The notes: generated from the sequence alone by a model not told the origin. DNA of 38,035 bases from Streptomyces scabichelini (GCF_011045015.1 NZ_JAAKZY010000094.1:1-38035), one strand, 5' to 3'; counted from the stretch's first letter, positions 15,000 to 22,509 are shown. Made by a program: numbers and translations.

Positions 15000-16295
15000 A
15001 TGCGAGAAGTCGTCGTCACCGGGCTCGGTGTGATCAGCCCGGCCGGAATAGGGAAAGAAGCACTGTGGGAGACCGTGTCCGCAGGGAAGAGCGTCACGAA
15101 ATCCCTCGGTGACATCACGAGTTCGGGTCTCTTCGGGGAATTCGAGTTCCTCTCGGATGCCATAGCGGAAGTCCCTGGATTCACAGAGCATGCCTGGACG
15201 CTGCCGCTGGAGGTGCAAAAGCTCGATCGTTACGTCCAGTTCGCGGTCGCCGCCACCTTGCAGGCCGTCGAGGACGCGGGTCTGACACCCGGTTCGTACG
15301 CTCCCGGGCGTACCGGAATATCGCTTTCCACCGCGATCTGCGGGACTCCCAAGATGGAGGAGGAGTTTCTCGCGGTCACCGAAAGGGGCCGGTCGCCCAT
15401 CGATCCCGCGAAGGCGGGCCGTGATCTGTATCTGGCGTCGATGTCGAACACTCCGGGCGCGCTGTTGTCCGCGATGCTCGGTGCGCAGGGCCCCTGTGTG
15501 ACGCTGTCGACCGGCTGCATCGGCGGCATCGACGCGATCGGCAACGCCTTCGAGACGATCGCGTACGGCGACGCCGACGTCATGGTCGCGGGCGCGAGCG
15601 AGGCTCCGATCACGCCCATCACGGTGGCCTCCTTCGAGATCATCAACTGTCTGAGCCGGGCCTACCGGGACCGCCCCGAGACGGCCTCGCGGCCGTACGA
15701 CGCGGGACGCGACGGGTTCGTCCTGGGCGAGGCCTGCGGTGTGGTGATCCTGGAGGAGCGCGAGCACGCACTGCGCCGGGGCGCGACACCGTACATGGAG
15801 ATCAACGGCTTCTCGCACACCTCGAACGCCGCGCACATGACGGACCTGCTCTCCGACGGTGCGGACCTGACCCGGGCGATGGTCCAGGCCGTCGACCGGT
15901 CCGGGCTGCGGCCCGCGGACATCACCCATGTCAGCTCGCACGGCAGCTCGACGCCGCAGAACGACACCTGTGAGACCAGTGCCCTCAAGCTGGCGCTCGG
16001 CGAGCGCGCCCGCGAGGTGCCGGTGAACTCGGCGAAGTCGATGCTCGGCCACGCGCTGGCCGCCGCGAGCGCCGTCGAGATCGTGCTGTGCGCGCTCGCC
16101 TGCGAGCGCGGTTTCGTCCATCCGACGGCCAACTACGAGACACCGGACCCCAGTTGCGACCTCGACTACGTGCCGTACGGGGGCCGCCCGTGGGACGGCG
16201 GCGCGATCCTCAAGGACGCGAGCGGGTTCGCGGGGCTGCACGCGGCGATGGTGGCGCGGAGCCCGCGCGCAGCCTCGGGTGAGGAGGCCGCGTGA
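15000..16295 (+). CDS. type II polyketide ketosynthase alpha subunit (KS-alpha)
   Basis: A 431-residue beta-ketoacyl synthase that would extend the polyketide chain together with the next gene's product. The catalytic set is intact: Cys173 in TLSTGCIGGIDAIG, His314 in HVSSHGSSTPQND, Lys346 and His351 in SAKSMLGHALAAASAVEI. The active-site context differs from the usual KS-alpha 'TGCTSGLD', and 'SSHGSSTPQND' replaces 'NAHGTGT..ND', so this is a divergent member. The N-terminus (REVVVTGLGVISPAGIG) and GFVLGEACGVVILEE are family-typical. AGGAG lies 12 bases before the ATG. The stop overlaps the KS-beta start (TGATG), the usual arrangement for an obligate heterodimer. Confidence 0.9.
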   Translation: MREVVVTGLGVISPAGIGKEALWETVSAGKSVTKSLGDITSSGLFGEFEFLSDAIAEVPGFTEHAWTLPLEVQKLDRYVQFAVAATLQAVEDAGLTPGSYAPGRTGISLSTAICGTPKMEEEFLAVTERGRSPIDPAKAGRDLYLASMSNTPGALLSAMLGAQGPCVTLSTGCIGGIDAIGNAFETIAYGDADVMVAGASEAPITPITVASFEIINCLSRAYRDRPETASRPYDAGRDGFVLGEACGVVILEEREHALRRGATPYMEINGFSHTSNAAHMTDLLSDGADLTRAMVQAVDRSGLRPADITHVSSHGSSTPQNDTCETSALKLALGERAREVPVNSAKSMLGHALAAASAVEIVLCALACERGFVHPTANYETPDPSCDLDYVPYGGRPWDGGAILKDASGFAGLHAAMVARSPRAASGEEAA

Positions 16296-17521
16296 TGGGG
16301 GAGATCGTGATCACGGGGGTCGGCGCGCTCACCCCGGCCGGTGAAGGGCTGAACGCCCTCTGGGACAGCGCCCGCGAGGGCACGTCGCACATCACCGCCA
16401 TCGACCGCTTCGACGCCTCCGCATACGCGTGTCCGGCCGCAGGCCATGTCGGCTTCGACGCCTCCGCGCAGCTGCCCGAACGGTTCGTGAAGCGCACCGA
16501 CCGGTTCACGCATCTCGCGGTGCACGCCGTGCGTGAGGCATTACGGGACGCAGGTGCGGCGGTCGGCGACACGGTCGCCCCGGAGCGGACCGGAGTGATG
16601 GTCGGCAACGTCCTGGGCGGCTGGGAGTTCGCCGAGCGGGAGCTGCGCAAGCTGTGGACGGAGGGGATGCGCGCGGTCAGCCCGTACCAGGCGACCGCCT
16701 GGTTCCCCGCGGCGCCGCAGGGCAACATCTGCATCGACCAGGGCATCAAGGGCCCGGCCCGCACCTTCGTCGCCGACCGGGCGAGCAGTGCGTACGCCCT
16801 GATCGGCGGCGCCCAGTCGCTGCTGCGCGGCCAGGCCGATCTGGTGCTCGCGGGCGGGGTCGAGGCCCCGCTGTCGCCGTACGGCTGGCTGTGCCTGGAG
16901 ACCAGCGGACTCGTCGCCAAGGAGCGCGGCGGGTACGGGCCCCAGGAGCTGTACCGGCCGTTCGACGCGAACCACGGCGGCAGTGTCTTCGCCGAGGGCG
17001 CCGTCTTCCTGGTCATGGAGCGGCGCGAGCACGCCGAGCGCCGGGGCGCCCGCATCCTGGGCGAACTGGCGGGCTGGGGCGTGTCGACGGACGGCTATAT
17101 GCCGTACTACACGGTCGAGCCGACCGGCCGGGTGCTCGCCCGTGCGATGCGCGCCGCCACCGAGCCCTCGGGCACTCCCGACGCGGTGTTCGCGCACGGC
17201 TCGGGCATCCCCTTCGAGGACGTCACCGAGGGATACGCGCTGCACGAGGCGTTCGGCGCGAACACGACCGTTCCCGTGACGGCGCCCAAGTCCGGCTTCG
17301 GCCATCTGCTGGGCGGGGCCGCCGCCGCCGACGCGGCGCTCGCCCTGCGCGCGATGCCGGAGAACCTGGTGCCGCCCACGGTCAGTCTGGAGCGCCCCGC
17401 TCCGGGCATCGAGCTGGATCTCGTACGGGACGAAGCGCGCCCGGTGGAGGACTGGCGCAGCACGCTCGTCGTGTCGCGAGGCCTTGGAGGTGTCAACGCA
17501 TGTCTGCTGCTGAGGCGTTGA
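16295..17521 (+). CDS. chain-length factor (KS-beta) with Arg at the active-site position
   Basis: A 408-residue partner of KS-alpha that normally sets chain length and makes the primer by decarboxylation. It is KS-like throughout (GEIVITGVGALTPAGEG at the start, GGVNACLLL at the end). The nucleophile position holds Arg162 (GPARTFVADRASSAY), aligned by the conserved GP eight residues before. Ordinary CLFs have Gln there and ketosynthases Cys. It nevertheless keeps His301 (AHGSG), Lys332 and His337 (PKSGFGHLLGG), which most CLFs lose. Leu83 is a TTA codon (16541-16543), so translation should need bldA tRNA. ATG at 16295 overlaps the KS-alpha stop; a GTG 3 bases earlier is possible. Confidence 0.87.
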   Translation: MGEIVITGVGALTPAGEGLNALWDSAREGTSHITAIDRFDASAYACPAAGHVGFDASAQLPERFVKRTDRFTHLAVHAVREALRDAGAAVGDTVAPERTGVMVGNVLGGWEFAERELRKLWTEGMRAVSPYQATAWFPAAPQGNICIDQGIKGPARTFVADRASSAYALIGGAQSLLRGQADLVLAGGVEAPLSPYGWLCLETSGLVAKERGGYGPQELYRPFDANHGGSVFAEGAVFLVMERREHAERRGARILGELAGWGVSTDGYMPYYTVEPTGRVLARAMRAATEPSGTPDAVFAHGSGIPFEDVTEGYALHEAFGANTTVPVTAPKSGFGHLLGGAAAADAALALRAMPENLVPPTVSLERPAPGIELDLVRDEARPVEDWRSTLVVSRGLGGVNACLLLRR

Positions 17522-17979
17522 CCGCGCTGGAGCGGGCGGTCGCGCCACTGACGCCACTGACGCCGGGGACCCCGCAGCCGTCGGGGCCCTCGCAGCCCTC
17601 GCCCGCCGCCGGACTCGGCGTGGACGTCGTGGACGTGGCGCGACTGCGGGCGGCAGTGGTCCGGCGGGGGGACGCACTGGCCGCCCGGCTGCTCACCCCG
17701 GTCGAGCGGGAGCTGTGCTGGGGCAGGTCGGCCCGATACCGCCTGCTGTGCCTGGCCGGCCGGGTCGCCGCCAAGGAGGCGGTCCGCAAGACGCTCGGCG
17801 GGTACGGCGAAGGGCTCGGCTGGCAGGACGTCGAGATCGGGCGCGGCAGCCAGGGCGAACCGGTGCCCCATCTCTCCGAGCGGGCCGAACGGGCCTTCCG
17901 CGGCGCGGGCTTCACCCGGCTGCGCCTGAGCATCAGCCACGAGTCCGAGGTGGCCGTCGCGATCGCCGTCGCCGACTGA
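17500..17979 (+). CDS. AcpS-type 4'-phosphopantetheinyl transferase
   Basis: A 159-residue enzyme that would transfer phosphopantetheine from CoA to the serine of the ACP encoded next. AcpS motifs: GLGVDVVDVARL (Mg-binding Asp42) and RVAAKEAVRKTLGG (Glu92), then GEPVPHLSERAERAF and LRLSISHESEVAVAIAV at the C-terminus. About 38 residues precede the domain, rich in Pro/Thr (TPLTPLTPGTPQPSGPSQ), an extension not found in housekeeping AcpS of about 120 residues. GGAGG lies 9 bases before the ATG, which is inside the last 22 bases of the CLF gene. A PPTase inside a minimal type II operon suggests a dedicated activator for this ACP. Confidence 0.85.
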   Translation: MSAAEALTALERAVAPLTPLTPGTPQPSGPSQPSPAAGLGVDVVDVARLRAAVVRRGDALAARLLTPVERELCWGRSARYRLLCLAGRVAAKEAVRKTLGGYGEGLGWQDVEIGRGSQGEPVPHLSERAERAFRGAGFTRLRLSISHESEVAVAIAVAD

Positions 17980-18047
17980 CAGCCGACGAAGACACCTGCA
18001 CCAAGGTCAACCACGTACAGAAACTACGTACAGAAGCGAGGGAGTTC

Positions 18048-18290
18048 ATGAACATCCGCGAAGAAGTCGTCACCGTACTGCGGGAGATCGGCTTCCGTGA
18101 CGACGAACTGGCCGACACCACCGGCCTGTCCGAGGACCTGGGCATCGACTCGACCGAGCTGGTCGAGATCGTCGTCGCCCTGGAGCAGCACTTCGACATC
18201 AGCATCGACATGGACGCGGAGGGCGGTTTCCGGACCCTCGGCGACCTGGTGGCCTGCGCCGACCGTCTGCTGTCCGTCAGGGAGGGATGA
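18048..18290 (+). CDS. polyketide acyl carrier protein
   Basis: An 80-residue ACP that carries the growing chain. Phosphopantetheine site: DLGIDSTELVEIV, Ser35. Acidic, four-helix pattern, normal length (MNIREEVVTVLREIGFRDDE at the start, TLGDLVACADRLL near the end). The ATG at 18048 has GAGGGAG 6 bases upstream. It follows the PPTase by 68 bases, the largest gap in the operon along with the one before the PfkB gene, and contains no obvious terminator. The aromatase gene starts 4 bases after its stop. Confidence 0.92.
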   Translation: MNIREEVVTVLREIGFRDDELADTTGLSEDLGIDSTELVEIVVALEQHFDISIDMDAEGGFRTLGDLVACADRLLSVREG

Positions 18291-18294
18291 GGAC

Positions 18295-18750
18295 ATGCCC
18301 AGGATCGAGAACAGCATCGTCATCGCCGAGGACCCGCGGACGGTCTTCGACATCACCAACGACATCGCGCGCTGGTCGGAGATCTTCAACGAGTACAGCG
18401 GCGCGAAGGTCATCTCCCTCGAACGCGCGGGGCGTTGGACCGACATCGTCTTCGAGCTGACCGACGACGAGGGCCGCAGCTGGCGTTCCTGGCGGCTGCT
18501 GGACCATCGCGAGCTCGTCGCCTACGCCGAGCGACGAGATCCGCTCTTCCCGTTCCGGTACATGCATCTGCGCTGGACGTACCGGACGGTCGACGGCGGC
18601 ACCCAGATGACCTGGGTGCAGGACTTCGAACTCGACGAGGGCTTCGAGGTGCCGCTGCCGACGGTGATCGAGCGGATGCAGACGCACACCCGGGAGAACC
18701 AGGCCGGGATCAGGCAGAAGATCGAGTCGGGCGCGGTCACGGCCGCCTGA
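18295..18750 (+). CDS. polyketide aromatase/cyclase (SRPBCC, WhiE-ORFVI/TcmN-type)
   Basis: A 151-residue single-domain START-like protein. It resembles the N-terminal aromatase/cyclase of TcmN and WhiE ORFVI: ENSIVIAEDPRTVFDITND, the WSEIFNEYSGAKV helix, FRYMHLRWTYRTVDGGTQMT, WVQDFELDEG, and the C-terminal helix TRENQAGIRQKIE lining the cavity. These enzymes fold the nascent poly-beta-ketone and aromatise the first ring, commonly with C9-C14 closure; applying that regiochemistry here is inference. It starts at ATG 18295, after GGGATGAGGAC, 4 bases from the ACP stop, so the two are coupled. Confidence 0.87.
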   Translation: MPRIENSIVIAEDPRTVFDITNDIARWSEIFNEYSGAKVISLERAGRWTDIVFELTDDEGRSWRSWRLLDHRELVAYAERRDPLFPFRYMHLRWTYRTVDGGTQMTWVQDFELDEGFEVPLPTVIERMQTHTRENQAGIRQKIESGAVTAA

Positions 18751-18792
18751 CTCCGAAGGATCACGGGACAGCACAACGGGGGGAAGAGTCAG

Positions 18793-19791
18793 GTGCGCAT
18801 CGCCGTCACGGGTTCCATCGCCATGGACCATCTCATGGTCTTTCCCGGCCGCTTCGCCGAGCACCTGGTGGCGGAACGGCTGCGCACCGCCTCGCTGTCC
18901 TTCCTCGTGGACCGGCTCACCGTCCGGTACGGGGGCTCCGGGGCGAACATCGCCTACGGCCTCGGGCAGTTCGGACTCGCTCCCGTGCTGGTCGGTGCGG
19001 CCGGTTCGGACTTCGACGCGTACCAGCTGTGGCTCAAGCAGCACGGTGTGGACGTCGACTCGGTCCTGGTCGCACCGGGTGCGAGGACCGCCCGCTTCGT
19101 CCGTACGACGGACGCGGATCTCGGTGAGATGAGCGCCTTCCACGCTGGGGCGGCGGGCGCGGCGTGCACGATCTCGCTGCGCTCCGTCGTGGCGCGGGTC
19201 GGCGGGCTCGACCTCGTGCTGGTCTCGTCGAACGATCCGGCGACGATGCTGCGGCACACCGAGGAGTGCCGCGGCGACGGCATCCCGTTCGCCGCCGCTC
19301 CCTCGCGGCAGTTGGCGCGGATGAGCCGGTCGGACGTCCAGTTCCTGGTCAGCGATGCCCAGGTGCTGTTCACCGACGAGTACGAGTCCACGCTGCTGCA
19401 GGAGCGCACCGGTTGGAGCGCGCTCGGTGTGCTGGAACGCGTCGGTGCCCGGATCACCACGCTCGGCCGGGACGGAGTGCTCGTCGAGCGCGCCGGCCGT
19501 GCACCGGTCGTGGTGCCCGCGGTCCCGGATCTCGTCGCCACCGGGCCTTCGAGGGCCGGGGACGCGCTGAAGGCCGGTGTGCTCGCGGGCCTCGCGGGCG
19601 GAGCCGGACTGCAGCGGGCGGCCCAACTGGGTTGCGCCCTGGCCTCGTTGGCGCTCGAGGCGTCGGGTCCTCAGGAGTACACCGTCGACCGCAGGCGGCT
19701 GTACCGGCGCCTTCTCGACACGTACGGAAAACAGTCGGCCATCGATCTGGCACCGGCACTGGCCGGTGCCGTACCGCAGGAGCAGCCATGA
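18793..19791 (+). CDS. PfkB-family kinase-like protein with altered active-site signature
   Basis: A 332-residue ribokinase/adenosine-kinase fold protein, similar in layout to the housekeeping 'carbohydrate/adenosine kinase' of Streptomyces: RIAVTGSIAMDHLMVFPGRF, VRYGGSGANIAYGLGQFG, RTARFVRTTDADLGEMSAF, TTLGRDGVLVERAG. The second PfkB signature, normally D-P-T-G-x-G-D, reads GPSRAGD (251-257): the catalytic-base Asp257 remains, but the leading Asp is Gly and the anion-hole Gly is Arg. Sugar-nucleoside binding positions also differ (FAAAPSRQL rather than the usual FAAD-S-Q). It may be a repurposed or weakened kinase. GTG start; its stop overlaps the next start (ATGA), so it belongs to the polyketide operon. 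Its job there is unknown. Confidence 0.82.
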   Translation: MRIAVTGSIAMDHLMVFPGRFAEHLVAERLRTASLSFLVDRLTVRYGGSGANIAYGLGQFGLAPVLVGAAGSDFDAYQLWLKQHGVDVDSVLVAPGARTARFVRTTDADLGEMSAFHAGAAGAACTISLRSVVARVGGLDLVLVSSNDPATMLRHTEECRGDGIPFAAAPSRQLARMSRSDVQFLVSDAQVLFTDEYESTLLQERTGWSALGVLERVGARITTLGRDGVLVERAGRAPVVVPAVPDLVATGPSRAGDALKAGVLAGLAGGAGLQRAAQLGCALASLALEASGPQEYTVDRRRLYRRLLDTYGKQSAIDLAPALAGAVPQEQP

Positions 19792-20642
19792 CAGACGCGG
19801 GCACCACCTCCGGGGACACGTATGTGGACCTCTCGCTCCCCGTCAGCCGTCACGCGCCGGGCGTCGAGTTCGAGCAGTGGCTGCATCACGACGGCGTCCG
19901 GCACCTCTCGCGCCGGATCCGCGCGCTGCCGGGCGACAGCCGCCGTCAGCGGCTGGTCAACCACTGGCGCTGGCTGACGGGCAGACGCCGGCTCCGCGCG
20001 CGCGATCTGCCCGACGGCTGCTTCCTGTCGAACGAGTTCTACCGGATGTCCGTACACCAGGGCACTCATGTCGACGCGCCCTTCCACTACGGCCCCACCT
20101 GCGAGGGGAAACCGGCGAAGAAGGTGCTCGACCTGCCGCTCGACTGGTTCTGCGGTCCCGGCGTGGTGCTCGACGTCCGGGCGTACGACACGGTCGGTGC
20201 GCCCGAGGTGAAGGCGGCGCTGGAGGCCGCCCGGGCGACGGTGGGGCCCGGCACGGTGGTGCTCTTCCGCACGGATTCCGATCTGCGCCTGGGCACTCCC
20301 GCGTACTACACGGAGTCGACCGCGATCACTCCGGGCGCCGTCGACCATCTCCTCGACCTGGGCGCGAAGGTGCTCGGCACGGACTGCTGGAGCTTCGACG
20401 GCCCGGCCCGCCGCATGGTCGAGGACTACTACCGCACACGGGACCGGGCCGCCCTGTGGCCCACTCATCTGCATGGCAGGAAGCGGGAGTTCGTCCAGAT
20501 CGAGGGGCTTGCCGGGCTTCGCGCGCTCGACGGCGAGGGGCCGTTCACGTTCCTGGCGTTTCCCGTCGCCCTCGCGGACGCGGGCGCCGCGTGGTGCAGG
20601 GCAGTGGCCCGGCTCGGGGCACCCGAGGAAACGGGGCTCTGA
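19788..20642 (+). CDS. metal-dependent cyclase-family protein (PF04199, DpsY-like)
   Basis: A 284-residue protein of the cyclase/kynurenine-formamidase family. The hallmark metal motif H-x-G-T-H-x-D-x-P-x-H is present as HQGTHVDAPFH (90-100), with a second His/Glu region late (LWPTHLHGRKREFVQIEGL). The N-terminus YVDLSLPVSRHAPGVEFEQW is typical. Members such as DpsY act in later ring closures of aromatic polyketides, so I infer second- or third-ring cyclisation or lactone formation. It begins inside the PfkB stop codon and is the last gene of the operon. Its stop codon lies within one arm of an inverted repeat shared with the convergent regulator. Confidence 0.82.
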   Translation: MTDAGTTSGDTYVDLSLPVSRHAPGVEFEQWLHHDGVRHLSRRIRALPGDSRRQRLVNHWRWLTGRRRLRARDLPDGCFLSNEFYRMSVHQGTHVDAPFHYGPTCEGKPAKKVLDLPLDWFCGPGVVLDVRAYDTVGAPEVKAALEAARATVGPGTVVLFRTDSDLRLGTPAYYTESTAITPGAVDHLLDLGAKVLGTDCWSFDGPARRMVEDYYRTRDRAALWPTHLHGRKREFVQIEGLAGLRALDGEGPFTFLAFPVALADAGAAWCRAVARLGAPEETGL

Positions 20643-20721
20643 ATTCCGGGCCTATTGCCGCGGGCCGTCTCTCGTCTTACCGTGGGTTATTCCTGGTCCC
20701 GGGGCGGAAAACCCGGAATTC
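20641..20721. terminator. long inverted repeat spanning both convergent stop codons
   Basis: GAATTCCGGG (20641-20650) and CCCGGAATTC (20712-20721) are perfect 10-bp inverted arms about 60 bases apart. One arm overlaps the cyclase stop and the other the regulator stop. Inside, several G/C-rich blocks could extend pairing. A bidirectional terminator is the simplest reading. Confidence 0.55.
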
Positions 20722-21382
20722 ACTCGGTCTGGACTGTGTCGTGATATCCGAAGGACCGCTTCGCATACAGGGCGGTCTGTACTCGATTCGGCGTACCCAA
20801 CTTGGCGTAGATACGGCTGAGGTAATTGCGCACGGTCTTCGGGCTGATCCCGAGAGAGCGGGCGATGTGACCGGTTTCGTGGTCGTCGGCGATCATCGAG
20901 AGGATCTGCCGTTCCCGGCCGGTGAGCCGGGAAATCGGCGAGGCCCCGTCCTCCGGCTGTCCGGAGACCAGTTGGAGGAGATGGCTCGCGATGGCCGGCG
21001 AGAAGACCGCGCCTTCCCGGTAGACCGTGACGAGCGCGTCGCGCAGTTCTCCGGCGTTGATCGCGCGCGAGAGATAGGCGTTCGCCCCTGCCTGGAAGGC
21101 CTCCCGCACATAGACCGGCTGCTGGTGGGAGGCCAGGAACACGATCCGCACGTGGGCGGACTCCCGCCGGATCGCGCGGGTCGTCTCCACGCCGCCCATG
21201 CCGGGCAACCGCAAGCCCATGAGGACGATGTGCGGGCGGTGGACGCGCAGTTGCCGTAACGCGGACGCGCCGTCGCGGGCCACCGCGACCACGCTGAACT
21301 CGCTGAAACCGTCGAGAAGCTTGTGCAGGCCTTCCAGGACGATCTGTTCGTCGTCGACCAGTTGAATTTTAATCGATGACAT
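20720..21382 (-). CDS. atypical LuxR-type response regulator lacking the phospho-acceptor Asp
   Basis: A 220-residue regulator: receiver domain 1-120 and LuxR-type HTH about 150-215 (SRLTGRERQILSMIADDHET, GHIARSLGISPKTVRNYLSR). The acidic pocket Asp10/Asp11 is kept, but the phosphorylated Asp is Gly56 (HIVLMGLRLPGMGG; codon GGC), and the conserved Lys is Arg106 (AYLSRA). Phosphorylation by a kinase is therefore unlikely, as in the atypical antibiotic regulators RedZ and JadR1. No histidine kinase is nearby. Leu42 is a TTA codon (plus-strand 21257-21259), so translation should need bldA tRNA. It faces the polyketide operon tail to tail and is its likely pathway-specific regulator. Confidence 0.87.
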   Translation of the reverse strand: MSSIKIQLVDDEQIVLEGLHKLLDGFSEFSVVAVARDGASALRQLRVHRPHIVLMGLRLPGMGGVETTRAIRRESAHVRIVFLASHQQPVYVREAFQAGANAYLSRAINAGELRDALVTVYREGAVFSPAIASHLLQLVSGQPEDGASPISRLTGRERQILSMIADDHETGHIARSLGISPKTVRNYLSRIYAKLGTPNRVQTALYAKRSFGYHDTVQTE

Positions 21383-21645
21383 TCATGATCCTTCGGTTCG
21401 CATGAAACGAAAGCGAAAGATCCGTAATACGCGGGCGTAGCGCCGAGCCCCCGTTTTCTGGATTCCTTCGTCGGTGAATAGCCGCGCATTGCGATGCTAC
21501 CCCACCGACCTACTCGATCGTCACGTCCGACAAGACCGCTGAAGCAAAAATCACATCCCCGAATTTCTCTCCGGGTCGAGAAGTCGGCCGACGGTCGAGA
21601 AATCGAACGCGTCGAATAATTCCACGAGGGAGCTCAGCACATGTG
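21383..21645. promoter_or_regulatory. AT-richer upstream region of the response regulator
   Basis: No gene seen. On the minus strand TAGCAT (21494-21499) may be a -10 box for the regulator, about 110 bases upstream of it. The 9-mer GGTCGAGAA occurs twice, at 21574-21582 and 21593-21601, 19 bases apart on the same face of the helix, a possible activator site. GC is lower than in the flanks. Confidence 0.4.
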
Positions 21646-22509
21646 TTACGCCGCCTTCACTCCGACATACACCGTCTGCGCCACCAGTACGAACACGTCA
21701 GGACGGTGGTGGATGCTCGCCTTGTCGTCCGGGTCGAGGAGGCGGTCGAGGGTCGCGAGGTCGTCGGCGTCGAGGCTGTCGGCCAGCCCCTCCCGGCGAT
21801 GGGTGAGGACGGTGGCCACGAAAGCGCGGGCCTCGTCCGGGACGGGGGCGGGGACGTCGAGGAGGAAGGTACGGGTCGCGGTGTGGCGCAGGCCCGCGGC
21901 GGCCAGCAGGGCGGGCCAGTCCTCGGTCTCCTCCACCGAGCCGGGCAACTCGGCCCGCATCCTGGTGAACCACTCCTCCTGCACCGCGTCCAGGCGTGCC
22001 TGGAGGCCGGGGCGGCCGATGCCGAGGTCGCGCGGGAGGTAGCGGGAGGGAAGGCCGCCTTCGAGGAGGGCGAGGACGCCGCCGGGCGCGAGGCGGCGGG
22101 CGAAGTCGGTGAGGGCGGCGCGCTGGTCGCCGACGTGGTGCAGGGACCTGCTGGCCCACAGCAGGTCGGCGGGGTACTCCAAGTCGCCCAGGCCATCGGC
22201 GAGTTCGGATTCCAGGGTGCTGAAACGGTCGGCGATCCCCTGGTCGGCGGCGCGGGATCGGGCACGTTCCAGGAGGGGTGCGGCCCCGTCCACGGCGACG
22301 ACCCGCGCCCGCGGAAACGTGTCGGCGAGGAGGCAGGAGACGACGCCGGGCCCACTGCCCACGTCCGCGATCAGCTCCGGCTCGGGTTTCCACTCCCGCA
22401 GCCAGTCCGCCGCCTGCCGATAGAGCGGGGAGAACAGCTCCGCCTCCTGCTCCAGCATGGGAAGCCACTCGGCGAAGTCGATCTGTGCGTGATCGTGCTG
22501 GTGTGCCAT
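21646..22509 (-). CDS. class I SAM-dependent methyltransferase
   Basis: A 287-residue cytoplasmic methyltransferase. SAM motif I is LIADVGSGPGVVSCLLADTF (positions about 51-70), followed by VVAVDGAAPLLERA, then the motif II/III region DLLWASRSLHHVGDQRAAL and LAPGGVLALLEGGLPSRYL. The C-terminal part (about 160-287) is helical and variable. The substrate is unknown. I start it at MAHQHDHAQIDFAEWLPMLE (22509) because upstream in-frame sequence runs into the repeat element and is not protein-like. It lies between the polyketide regulator and the cellulase island; membership in either is unproven. Confidence 0.85.
   Translation of the reverse strand: MAHQHDHAQIDFAEWLPMLEQEAELFSPLYRQAADWLREWKPEPELIADVGSGPGVVSCLLADTFPRARVVAVDGAAPLLERARSRAADQGIADRFSTLESELADGLGDLEYPADLLWASRSLHHVGDQRAALTDFARRLAPGGVLALLEGGLPSRYLPRDLGIGRPGLQARLDAVQEEWFTRMRAELPGSVEETEDWPALLAAAGLRHTATRTFLLDVPAPVPDEARAFVATVLTHRREGLADSLDADDLATLDRLLDPDDKASIHHRPDVFVLVAQTVYVGVKAA

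Noticed and set aside
18024..18446. Minus-strand frame across the ACP/aromatase junction
   Set aside because: It is antisense to two confidently identified small genes and shows no domain.
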